In this document: positions 7,611 through 15,243 of the stretch, piece after piece | Layout of the letters: the number at the start of each line of letters is the position of its first letter | Numbering within the stretch: the stretch's first letter is position 1 | NCBI GenBank assembly: GCA_013791855.1 | Contig: VMTA01000012.1 | Location: 1-37,093 of the forward strand | Direction of reading: 5' to 3' | Length of the DNA: 37,093 nucleotides | DNA from: Sideroxydans sp. | Lineage (GTDB): Bacteria; Pseudomonadota; Gammaproteobacteria; Burkholderiales; Gallionellaceae | Translations under genes and position numbers: made by a program | The notes under the pieces: generated by a model | What the model was told of the DNA's origin: nothing | Seen by the model: only the letters and a program-made list of their open reading frames with translations | Database searches by the model: none

Positions 7611-8207
7611 ATGCCCAACACCGCCCTGAATCAAGCTTCTCTGGATCAACTCTTCCTCGCGGCACGCACCCACAACGCCTGGACCGACCAGCCGGTGCCT
7701 GACGAATTGCTACGCCAACTCTACGACACTTTCCGCATGGGGCCGACTTCGGCAAATAGCTGCCCGGCCCGTATCGTGTTCGTGAAGACGAAGGAAGCCA
7801 AGGAAAAGCTGCTGCCGACATTGATGGAAGGCAACCGTGCCAAGGTCATGGCTGCGCCCGTCACGGCCATCATCGGCTATGACCTGCACTTCTACGAGAA
7901 ACTGGGCAAACTGTTCCCCAACGCACCGGATGCACCGAGCTGGTTCAACGGGGATGAGAAGACCGCCTTCACCAACGCCTTCCGCAACGGCACGCTGCAG
8001 GGTGCTTATCTGATCATCGCGGCGCGCGCGCTCGGCCTCGATTGCGGACCGATGTCCGGCTTCGACAATACCAAGGTGGACGAACTGTTCTTTGCGGGAA
8101 CGAATGTGCGATCGAACTTCGTCTGCAGCCTCGGCTACGGCGACCCCAAGGGTGTCTATCCGCGCAATCCGAGACTGAGTTTCGAGGAAGCCTGCCGCAT
8201 CGAGTGA
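7611..8207 (+). CDS. Nitroreductase family protein, RutE/HadB-like (malonic semialdehyde reductase)
   Basis: 198 residues, against 196 for E. coli RutE. Family motifs are clear: [28 protein letters not shown] (FMN phosphate contacts), [43 protein letters not shown] and [10 protein letters not shown] at the C-terminus. RutE reduces malonic semialdehyde to 3-hydroxypropionate with NAD(P)H in the uracil degradation (Rut) pathway; no other rut gene is nearby, so the physiological substrate here is uncertain. The chosen ATG has GAGGAG 8 bases upstream. It ends just before a strong bidirectional terminator. Confidence 0.85.
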   Translation: MPNTALNQASLDQLFLAARTHNAWTDQPVPDELLRQLYDTFRMGPTSANSCPARIVFVKTKEAKEKLLPTLMEGNRAKVMAAPVTAIIGYDLHFYEKLGKLFPNAPDAPSWFNGDEKTAFTNAFRNGTLQGAYLIIAARALGLDCGPMSGFDNTKVDELFFAGTNVRSNFVCSLGYGDPKGVYPRNPRLSFEEACRIE

Positions 8208-8230
8208 TACAGCTGGCCTGAAATGAAAAA

Positions 8231-8257
8231 AGCCGCGAGCAGGACGCTCGCGGCTTT
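8231..8257. terminator. Bidirectional rho-independent terminator
   Basis: AGCCGCGAGC (8231-8240) pairs perfectly with GCTCGCGGCT (8246-8255) around a 5-base loop. It is preceded by a run of six A and followed by TTT, so it can serve both the nitroreductase gene on the plus strand and the convergent gene on the minus strand, whose stop is at 8270. Confidence 0.88.
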
Positions 8258-8269
8258 GGACCGTATCGA

Positions 8270-9586
8270 TCAGGCGTGCATCTGGTTCAGTTGCTTGGCG
8301 ATCACGTCATGGTTCAGCCACAGCACAGGACCGGCCGGGTTCGATGTCTCGTGGAACATCAGCGGGCCGGTACCTTCCAGCACCAGTGAACTCAACACAT
8401 CCGTCACCAGCGCATCGCGCGTCTTGTGCATCTTGGTGATCGCTTCCGACGTGCCGATCATCACATCCGCCAGTTCGGCAGTGTTGTCCATCGGCCAGGC
8501 CGTGAAATTGCGGAAACCCTTCATCACTTCGCTGTCGTTATAAGCGTCGATGGTGCTCAGCAGGTTCTCCAGCGATTCGCCTTCCTGCAACACCTCGCGG
8601 CAGGCTTGCCACTGTGTTTCCGCCCAAGCGCTGCCGCCTTCCTGCTTCAGAGCTTTCAGCAAGGGGAACAACGACAACTCCACGCCGACGAAGATATCGG
8701 ACGAGTTGGTGCGGATCTCCGGGCAGTTGTACACCGTCGCCTTGATACCCTGCTTCCAGGCCGCTTCCGCGTGCTGCTCCAGACGCATCTTGGCGCGGCC
8801 CTGCGTGTAGTTGGTGTAGGTCTGCCACTCGTACTTGCCGCCGATCAGGATCTCGGTGCCGTGGTAACCGTAGGCGGTGTAACGCACCTGCCCGCCGCTC
8901 TTCTCCAGTCGCGCGCGGATGGCGGCGCTGCCCTCGATCAGATGCTGGAAGGTATTGGCCGTGACTTCGTCGAAATTCATCAGGATCAGCTTGCCCAGGT
9001 CGCTGTTGACCAGCGCGCTGGACGGCATGAAACGCTCGCCGCGTCCCTTGTAGATACGGTTGGCGATGGCGAGGAACACCTTCACCTTGGGGATGCCGCC
9101 CGCCATGGTGTGCGCGAAGAAGGCATTGGCGCCGTCCGGGATCATGCCGTCCAGCTCGGCCATCACCTTGGCCACGGAATCCGTGAAGCGAAGCACACCG
9201 GCCGCGCGGCACTTCTCGACCTGCGCCCAATCCAGCTTGTCGGTCTGCCAGCTCTTGAGTGTCATGTCGGAGATCAGGTCGGTCGGGGTGGGCTCACCGA
9301 CCGGTGCATCCAGATCGAAACCAGCCATCAGCGGCACGTTGATGATGCGCCCGCCCAGATTGGCTTCTGCAGTCGCCAGCTCTTCCGCTGTCAAAGCACG
9401 CAGCGCGTTGTTCTCATCGCGACGCCCCACCGTGATACCGACAACGGTCATACCGGCCTTGCGCGCCTCGTTGATCAGGCCGTTGGCATACCCCCGTCCG
9501 AACAGTTCGCCGAACAACACAAAGACATCGCCCTTGCGAAAGATGTTGGACTGCGGAACGTTGCGTAAAGGGATCGGTGCTTGCAT
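8270..9586 (-). CDS. Conserved protein, probable FabMG-like family (putative enoyl-ACP reductase)
   Basis: 438 residues, soluble, without signal peptide. The N-terminus (VFVLFGELFGRGYANGLINEA, then GMTVVGITVGRR) resembles a Rossmann dinucleotide-binding beta-alpha-beta unit. Further conserved-looking blocks are FFAHTMAGGIPKVKVFLAIANR, YTAYGYHGTEILIGG and PLMFHETSNPAGPVLWLNHD. From memory this corresponds to proteins annotated as FabMG-family enoyl-ACP reductases, which would reduce trans-2-enoyl-ACP in fatty acid synthesis; the assignment rests on overall resemblance only. An ACGGAGT ribosome-binding site precedes the ATG. The gene stands alone, ending at the shared terminator. Confidence 0.55.
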   Translation of the reverse strand: MQAPIPLRNVPQSNIFRKGDVFVLFGELFGRGYANGLINEARKAGMTVVGITVGRRDENNALRALTAEELATAEANLGGRIINVPLMAGFDLDAPVGEPTPTDLISDMTLKSWQTDKLDWAQVEKCRAAGVLRFTDSVAKVMAELDGMIPDGANAFFAHTMAGGIPKVKVFLAIANRIYKGRGERFMPSSALVNSDLGKLILMNFDEVTANTFQHLIEGSAAIRARLEKSGGQVRYTAYGYHGTEILIGGKYEWQTYTNYTQGRAKMRLEQHAEAAWKQGIKATVYNCPEIRTNSSDIFVGVELSLFPLLKALKQEGGSAWAETQWQACREVLQEGESLENLLSTIDAYNDSEVMKGFRNFTAWPMDNTAELADVMIGTSEAITKMHKTRDALVTDVLSSLVLEGTGPLMFHETSNPAGPVLWLNHDVIAKQLNQMHA

Positions 9587-9707
9587 GCGATAGACTCCGT
9601 TTAATGTTTTGTGGCAAGACGAGCCTTGCAGGCCGCTCGCGAGGGCGCAATTGTACAGAATAAGGGGCTGATACGGCTCGCCTTAGGTGTTCACATCCCG
9701 CCGCGAC

Positions 9708-10049
9708 TCAATCCTGCAGCGTAATGGTGGCGACAGCCGTCATCTTGTCTATATCGAGCTGCAATTCGCAGAATTCATCCAGCTCGTTAGTCGGCGTGGG
9801 GTCATCGGCACAACTGCAGCCCGCGATCACACTCTTGAAGAATATCCCGGCCATCACGCGGATGACCGGGCCGGCATCTTCGATGTGCTTGATGATCACA
9901 CTGATCGGCCGGTCTAGCGCCTGACTTCCCGAAGTCAGCCCCGCCTGTAGCGGAAGATCCGCGATACCAAGCTGCATCAGCTCGCGCTTGAGCGTCTCCT
10001 CGAACTCGGGACGTCCCCACACCGATAGGGTTGACTCAAGGCGTAGCAC
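9708..10049 (-). CDS. Small conserved hypothetical protein downstream of a diguanylate cyclase
   Basis: 113 residues starting at GTG (10049), with GAGGAA 7 bases upstream; the start lies 3 bases after the preceding GGDEF gene's stop, so the two are almost certainly co-transcribed. It is cytoplasmic and acidic, with alternating strand/helix pattern and a CSC pair (GCSCADDPTPTNE) plus one further Cys in the C-terminal half. No family is recognised. Linkage suggests a partner or regulator of the cyclase, but that is inference only. Confidence 0.65.
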   Translation of the reverse strand: MLRLESTLSVWGRPEFEETLKRELMQLGIADLPLQAGLTSGSQALDRPISVIIKHIEDAGPVIRVMAGIFFKSVIAGCSCADDPTPTNELDEFCELQLDIDKMTAVATITLQD

Positions 10050-10052
10050 CGC

Positions 10053-11231
10053 TCATTCCTCGACCACACAATCACGGCCATTGTCCTTGGCGCGATACAA
10101 AGCCTGATCCACGCGCACCAGCCAGCTATCCAGCGATTCACCCGAACGTATCTCTGCCACGCCGAACGAAGCCGACAGACACCAGGCATCCTGCTGGCCG
10201 GCAAGCAGATCGCTGTCCTTCAGTTTGTTACGGATACGCTCAGCGAGTTGCGCGGCGGCCGCACTATCCGTCATGGGTAACACCAGGATGAACTCCTCGC
10301 CGCCGTAGCGCCCGAAGAAATCCCCCTGCCGCAACAACGGCTCCACACAACGCGCGAACGACACCAGCACGTTATCTCCCACCCCGTGACCGAAGCTGTC
10401 GTTCACGTTCTTGAAGTGGTCGATATCGATCAGCACAATGGAGCACACACTGCCGTAGCGACCGAACATCTCATACTGGCGTTCCAGCTGTTCGACGATG
10501 AAGTGGCGGTTATACAGACCGGTGAGCTGGTCATGCACCGCCATCACTTGCAGTGTCTGGTTGAGCGCGTCGAGCTGCCCGTTGCGCAACTCCAGCTGGC
10601 GGCGGTTGCTGCGGTTCTGCACCAACTGGCGCATCCCCTCTTCGAACTGCCGGTAGGCATCCCAGCCGATCTGCATCTCGACAAGGAACAACACCCCCAG
10701 ACCGATGGCGAGATTGATGTACAGCGATTCTCCCAACGACAGGAAGAACAGGAAGGGCACGATCAGGATGGACGCGCAAAAGGTCAGCATGGTGATGAAC
10801 GAAGGCGCCATGTTGGTCACGCTGACTGCGGAGATGGAGATCAACAGCAGCAGGATGATCATGTCGCCGATCGCTGCAGTCTCTCCTTCACCGTGGAAGA
10901 ACACGATGGCCGCGCCCCAGCTCAACCCCTGCAACACCCGCAACACGATCTGCCAGTTGAGCGCAGCTGGGATGCGTGCATGCGGCAACGGCTGTTTCAA
11001 CCAGCGCCCCGAGAGAACATAGGTGATGCCGTCGGACAGACTGTTGAGCAGCATCCAGCCGATGATCCAGAACCACGGCGTGGTCTCCCACACCAGCCAG
11101 ACGATGTACAGCGTACCGAGCGGTGCCATCATCGAAGCCAGACGCGCGCGCTCCAGCAGCGTACGGAAACACAATCTTTCTAATTCAGCCTCATCTTCAG
11201 GTGAGAGGCTATCCATCCACTTATCCTGCAT
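10053..11231 (-). CDS. Membrane-anchored diguanylate cyclase (GGDEF)
   Basis: 392 residues. Roughly the first 210 contain about six membrane helices (LIVWLVWETTPWFWIIGWMLL and others), without a recognised sensory fold. A short coiled helix (residues 210-235) leads to a GGDEF domain with DQLTGLYNRHF, DIDHFKNVNDSFGH and the active site GRYGGEEF. An RxxD inhibitory I-site (RQGD) precedes it at the usual spacing, so the enzyme should make c-di-GMP and be product-inhibited. A GGAGGAG ribosome-binding site lies close to the ATG. It is first of a two-gene operon with the 113-residue protein. Confidence 0.9.
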   Translation of the reverse strand: MQDKWMDSLSPEDEAELERLCFRTLLERARLASMMAPLGTLYIVWLVWETTPWFWIIGWMLLNSLSDGITYVLSGRWLKQPLPHARIPAALNWQIVLRVLQGLSWGAAIVFFHGEGETAAIGDMIILLLLISISAVSVTNMAPSFITMLTFCASILIVPFLFFLSLGESLYINLAIGLGVLFLVEMQIGWDAYRQFEEGMRQLVQNRSNRRQLELRNGQLDALNQTLQVMAVHDQLTGLYNRHFIVEQLERQYEMFGRYGSVCSIVLIDIDHFKNVNDSFGHGVGDNVLVSFARCVEPLLRQGDFFGRYGGEEFILVLPMTDSAAAAQLAERIRNKLKDSDLLAGQQDAWCLSASFGVAEIRSGESLDSWLVRVDQALYRAKDNGRDCVVEE

Positions 11232-11373
11232 ATCTCCTCCAAGCGGCCCGAGTCTAATTCCCTGACGCGTGTTTTGCCAGCATCCGTGCGGCAGCGTGCT
11301 TTAAGTGCCTGATCTTCAGGAGTACCATGTGATGGCCAGTGGTCATTCCGCAATTCAGACTGGGGAGAAGAAG

Positions 11374-12177
11374 ATGGATCCCTTGCTCGGCATCAACCCC
11401 AATGCATCGGTGGCCGGCATCCTTGCCAGCCCTGCCGTTACGCCTTCCTATGCGTTGCTGTCCGCCCAACTCAGCCTGTCCACGCCGGCCTTGTTCGGAT
11501 ATTCGTCGACCATGGTCGGCATCTCGGCGAGAGGGCAGATATTGTCCGCCAGCGTCACGTTCCAGAACGCGCTGCGCCCGCTGAAATCCGGCACGACCGA
11601 GGAAACCGTCGATCTCGCCGAATTCACCACACGGGCACAAAGTCTGGTCGATGCATTCAATACATTGCAAAGCACCATCGCCGTTGTCGACAAGATGAAC
11701 CTGCCATCCTCGGGCAGCATCACCACTGCAAGCGACTTGTCGCGTTCGCTCGATGCGCAAGCACTAAACAGCTATACGAACGGGGGCGCGACACTGACCG
11801 ATCTGTCGCAGCTGGGTATCGAACTCCAGCCTGACATCTTCCCGGCGGGAAGCAGCAGACTGACGCTGGACACCGACAAACTGGAAGCGGCATTCACCAG
11901 CGATGCGCAAAGTGCCACGGCCCTGCTTGCCAGCGCTGCCGATGCATTCAGCACAGTAGCCGGCAATTTCATCAGCCGTTCCGGCAGCCAGTTCCCGTCG
12001 TTTGAAGCATTCCTGCAGACCACCTCGAACAGCGATCTGCTCGCGGGTCTGCCGCAGTTACAGACCTTGAGTCTGCACGACGCACTAGCCAGCCAGTCAG
12101 AGGATCAAACCATCAACTGGCAGCTGGTTTATGCAGCCATCACCGAGTATTCGCTGGTATCGCAGCTATACGGATGA
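11374..12177 (+). CDS. Uncharacterised protein with FliD/flagellin-like C-terminal features
   Basis: 267 residues from the ATG at 11374, which has GGGGAGAAG upstream; an in-frame start at 11305 would add 23 unconvincing residues. The protein is Ser/Ala/Thr/Leu-rich and low in aromatics, like extracellular flagellar filament or cap proteins. Residues 145-205 (DLSQLGIELQ, SRLTLDTDKLEAAFTSD, ATALLASAADAF) resemble the repeating pattern near the C-terminus of the flagellar cap FliD. No signal peptide is seen and no flagellar genes lie nearby. It may be an orphan flagellar-like secreted protein; certainty is low. It stands alone between two minus-strand genes. Confidence 0.55.
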   Translation: MDPLLGINPNASVAGILASPAVTPSYALLSAQLSLSTPALFGYSSTMVGISARGQILSASVTFQNALRPLKSGTTEETVDLAEFTTRAQSLVDAFNTLQSTIAVVDKMNLPSSGSITTASDLSRSLDAQALNSYTNGGATLTDLSQLGIELQPDIFPAGSSRLTLDTDKLEAAFTSDAQSATALLASAADAFSTVAGNFISRSGSQFPSFEAFLQTTSNSDLLAGLPQLQTLSLHDALASQSEDQTINWQLVYAAITEYSLVSQLYG

Positions 12178-12183
12178 TCCGGC

Positions 12184-13662
12184 TCAGGCGCGCGCCAGCG
12201 CCTGCAACACCGCCTGCAGCAGGTCCCAGCAGCGCTCAACCGACTCGACCTCCACCCGTTCGCCCGGCGCATGCGCGCCGCGTATGTCCGGCCCGAACGA
12301 GATCATGTCCAGATGCGGATGGCTGGCCGCCAGCAGGCCGCATTCCAGTCCGGCATGGATCACCTGCAGGGAAGCAGGCGCGCCAAACTGGGCCGCATAC
12401 ACCTGCTGACACAAGGCCAGCAATGCCGAATCAGGATCGGGCGTCCAGCCCGGATAAGCACCATCCTTGTAAGCACGCAGACCGTAGCCGGAGGCGAACG
12501 AGACCAGCTTGTCGGCCAGCACATCCGCACGCGCATCCAGCAGCGAGCGCACTTTGAAAGTCACTTTGCTCTCGCCCTGCGCCAACTTGAATACGCCCAG
12601 ATTGCTCGATGTATCGGTCACACCGGCAAAGTCATCGCTGATGCGCGAGACGCCGTTGACCGCGTTATCGAGGAAGCCGAGCAGGCGATCCCGCTCTGCC
12701 ACGGTCACCGCCTGACCCACCGGCATCTCATCCAGCTCGTAGCGGAAAGTCACGCCCGCATCGACATCCGCGAAGCGGTGCTGCCAGGAAGTCAGGCGAT
12801 GCTCCACCCATTCGTCTATACCGGACACCGCAGCGAGAGGCACCGCGCAGATCGCGAACGCTTCACGCGGGATGGCGTTGCGTGCACTGCCCCCCTGCAT
12901 CTCGATCAGGCGCACATCGGTATGCGCAGCCAGGTCGCGCAAGGCTTCGGCCAGCAACTTGATGGCGTTGCCGCGCCCGAGATGGATGTCTATGCCCGAG
13001 TGTCCGCCGCGCAAACCGGACACATCGAAACGCAACACCGCGTAGTCCGGCGGCAGCGCTTCCATCTCACTGATGTGGCGCACCTCCACATCCACCCCGC
13101 CCGCGCAGCCCAGATAAAAATGTCCCCACTCCTCCGTATCCAGATTGATGAGCGACTTGCCCTGCAAGGTGCCGGGCGCCAGACCGCGCGCGCCGTCCAT
13201 GCCCGACTCTTCATTGATGGTCAGCAACACCTCCAGCGCCGGATGCGCTATCCCCTCCGCTTCCAGCGCCGCCAATGCCAGCGCCACACCGATGCCGTTA
13301 TCCGCGCCCAACGTGGTGTTCTCCGCCACCACCCAGCCGTCGCGCAGCACGGTCTGGATCGCATCGCGTTCGAAATCGTGCACCGTGCCGGCATTGGCCT
13401 GGCACACCATATCGAGATGACCTTGCAGGATCACGCCGGGCGCAGACTCGCAACCGGGACTGGCGGGTTTGTGCAGGATGAGGTTGCCGGCCGTATCCTC
13501 GAAATGCGCGATGCCGCGTGCATCGGCCCAGGCAGCGAGATGCCGCTTCAGTGCTTCTTCACGATAGGAGGGACGCGGGATCGCACACAGCGTGGCGAAG
13601 TGAGACCAGACCAGAGAGGGCGGCAGCTCACTCAAGTTCGAACTATTGCTTGTTTCAGACAT
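12184..13662 (-). CDS. pepD: Aminoacyl-histidine dipeptidase (peptidase D, M20 family)
   Basis: 492 residues (E. coli PepD 485). It hydrolyses Xaa-His dipeptides such as carnosine in the cytoplasm using two metal ions. Metal and catalytic motifs of M20 are present: LQGHLDMVCQ (His, Asp), TLGADNGIGVA (bridging Asp), INEESGMDGARGL (catalytic Glu plus ligand Glu) and a C-terminal His in IHAGLECGLLA. A lid/dimerisation domain lies roughly at residues 200-380. Its ATG is 2 bases after the stop of the nitrilase gene, so it is the third gene of a GNAT-nitrilase-pepD operon. It converges with the FliD-like gene. Confidence 0.93.
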   Translation of the reverse strand: MSETSNSSNLSELPPSLVWSHFATLCAIPRPSYREEALKRHLAAWADARGIAHFEDTAGNLILHKPASPGCESAPGVILQGHLDMVCQANAGTVHDFERDAIQTVLRDGWVVAENTTLGADNGIGVALALAALEAEGIAHPALEVLLTINEESGMDGARGLAPGTLQGKSLINLDTEEWGHFYLGCAGGVDVEVRHISEMEALPPDYAVLRFDVSGLRGGHSGIDIHLGRGNAIKLLAEALRDLAAHTDVRLIEMQGGSARNAIPREAFAICAVPLAAVSGIDEWVEHRLTSWQHRFADVDAGVTFRYELDEMPVGQAVTVAERDRLLGFLDNAVNGVSRISDDFAGVTDTSSNLGVFKLAQGESKVTFKVRSLLDARADVLADKLVSFASGYGLRAYKDGAYPGWTPDPDSALLALCQQVYAAQFGAPASLQVIHAGLECGLLAASHPHLDMISFGPDIRGAHAPGERVEVESVERCWDLLQAVLQALARA

Positions 13663-13664
13663 AT

Positions 13665-14537
13665 TCAGGATACGGTGACATTCACCGCTTTCTCATCGTA
13701 AAAATCGGTACGTTTATCCAGCAACGGGATGGTGGTGCCCTTGAGCCGGTTCTCGTCCAGCAGGGCGAGGTCCACATCCGCCACCACGATCTGTTCCTCG
13801 TTCATCACACCCTCGGCAGCGATACCGTCGCGCGCGAACGGGAAGTCGGAAGGCGTGATGATGGACGCCTGACCGTAATGCAGACGCAAACCGGCCACCG
13901 GCAGATTGCCCACCGTGCTGGTCATGGCAACATAGATCTGGTTCTCGATGGCGCGCGCATGGCAACAGTAGCGCACACGCAAAAAACCCTGCCGATCGTC
14001 TGTACACGAAGGCACGAACACGATTTCCGCGCCCTCTTCCGACAAACGACGCGCCAGCTCCGGGAACTCGATGTCATAGCAGATCAGGATGCCGATCTTG
14101 GCATGCGGCGTGTGGAACACCTTGAGTGCATCGCCGTGGTCGGTGTGCCATTTCTCCTTCTCCCAGCGCGTGCGGTGGATCTTGTCCTGCGTATGCACCT
14201 CGCCGTCCGGCGTGAAAAGATAAGCGGTATTGAACAGTCGTCCTTCACGCATGGTGGGGTGAGTGCCGCCGATCAGGAAGAACTTGTGCTTCATCGCCAG
14301 ACCGCGCAGCAGTTCGATATAACGCGCCGTGTACTCGCTCAACTCGCGCACGGCCTTGGGCACATCCTCATTGTCCATGAACGACAATATCTGCGTGGTG
14401 AATATCTCCGGCAGCAACACGTAATGCGGTTCATAGTCGGCTGCACTATGCAGAACGAAGCGCACCTGATTGGCGAACCCTTCCCAATCATCGACGTGGC
14501 GCAACTTGTACTGGACTGCCGCGATGCGAACTCTCAT
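13665..14537 (-). CDS. Carbon-nitrogen hydrolase (nitrilase superfamily), YhcX C-terminal type
   Basis: 290 residues. The nitrilase Glu-Lys-Cys triad is visible: Glu in VLLPEIFTT, Lys in QDKIHRTRWE and Cys in ILICYDIEFPE. These enzymes are amidohydrolases acting on C-N bonds. In Bacillus YhcX and relatives this domain is fused behind a GNAT domain; here the GNAT is a separate upstream gene that overlaps by 4 bases. A strong GGAGGGG ribosome-binding site lies in front of the ATG. The substrate is not known; the link to pepD hints at peptide or amide salvage. Confidence 0.85.
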   Translation of the reverse strand: MRVRIAAVQYKLRHVDDWEGFANQVRFVLHSAADYEPHYVLLPEIFTTQILSFMDNEDVPKAVRELSEYTARYIELLRGLAMKHKFFLIGGTHPTMREGRLFNTAYLFTPDGEVHTQDKIHRTRWEKEKWHTDHGDALKVFHTPHAKIGILICYDIEFPELARRLSEEGAEIVFVPSCTDDRQGFLRVRYCCHARAIENQIYVAMTSTVGNLPVAGLRLHYGQASIITPSDFPFARDGIAAEGVMNEEQIVVADVDLALLDENRLKGTTIPLLDKRTDFYDEKAVNVTVS

Positions 14538-15193
14538 ATCCCCTCCTGCAATAGCTTGGTGGTCGGCAACACGGTCGGACGGTCCGCATCGAAATCCGGA
14601 TTGAGCCAGACGATCAGCGCCGCATTGCCCAGTGAATCGTCATCCGCCGGCAGATAGCCTTTCAGGATGCCGCAATAGTTGAAACCTTCTCCCAGCTGAA
14701 AGCGCAGCACCGGATCGTAGATTTCTCCCCAGACCACGCGCTTGGCATATTCCTCGGGCAGCATGCGCTCGGCCACCTTGTGATAACCGGGCAGGCGCCC
14801 GCCCGCGATGATGCGCTTCAGGTTCATCGCGCGGCACAATTTGCGCCGCGCCTCGTATAGACCGTGTCCCACACCATGATGACGTACCGCCGGATCGACA
14901 CAGACCTCGGCACCATAGAGCGTGCGCCCGCTCATGTCGTGCGTGTCGAAATATCCATTGTTGGTCACGCTATTCCAGGTGTGATGCAGGCTGTAATCGT
15001 CCCACATGATCACCAGCGACACCGCCAGCCCGACGATCTTGCCATCCAGTTCAGCGACGAACTGCCCCTGAGGGAAATGATCAAGCAGGCTCTCGAACTG
15101 TTGTTGCGTGAAAGGCGGGATAGCCGAATAGACCCGTTGCTGCAGATCAGTCGCAGCCTCGATGTCCTCCGTCATCATGATACGGATCTTCAC
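14534..15193 (-). CDS. GNAT N-acetyltransferase, YhcX N-terminal type
   Basis: 219 residues. Start at GTG (15193), with GGGAGG 6-7 bases upstream; ATGs at 15178 and 15175 lack such a site. GNAT features: VAELDGKIVGLAVSL (beta4 region), YGAEVCVDPAVRHHGVGHGLYEARRKL (acetyl-CoA pyrophosphate loop, normally Q/RxxGxG/A) and a C-terminal RFQLGEGFNYCGILKGYLP. The stop overlaps the nitrilase ATG by 4 bases, implying translational coupling and a joint function, as in fused YhcX proteins. Substrate unknown. Confidence 0.82.
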   Translation of the reverse strand: MKIRIMMTEDIEAATDLQQRVYSAIPPFTQQQFESLLDHFPQGQFVAELDGKIVGLAVSLVIMWDDYSLHHTWNSVTNNGYFDTHDMSGRTLYGAEVCVDPAVRHHGVGHGLYEARRKLCRAMNLKRIIAGGRLPGYHKVAERMLPEEYAKRVVWGEIYDPVLRFQLGEGFNYCGILKGYLPADDDSLGNAALIVWLNPDFDADRPTVLPTTKLLQEGI

Positions 15194-15243
15194 GCCCCGC
15201 CTCCCATCAAAAAATATCCGGCGCCTCGGGCAATTGCCCGCAC

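Noticed and set aside
12271-13701. 476-codon plus-strand frame opposite pepD
   Set aside because: Antisense artefact; pepD motifs on the minus strand are unambiguous.
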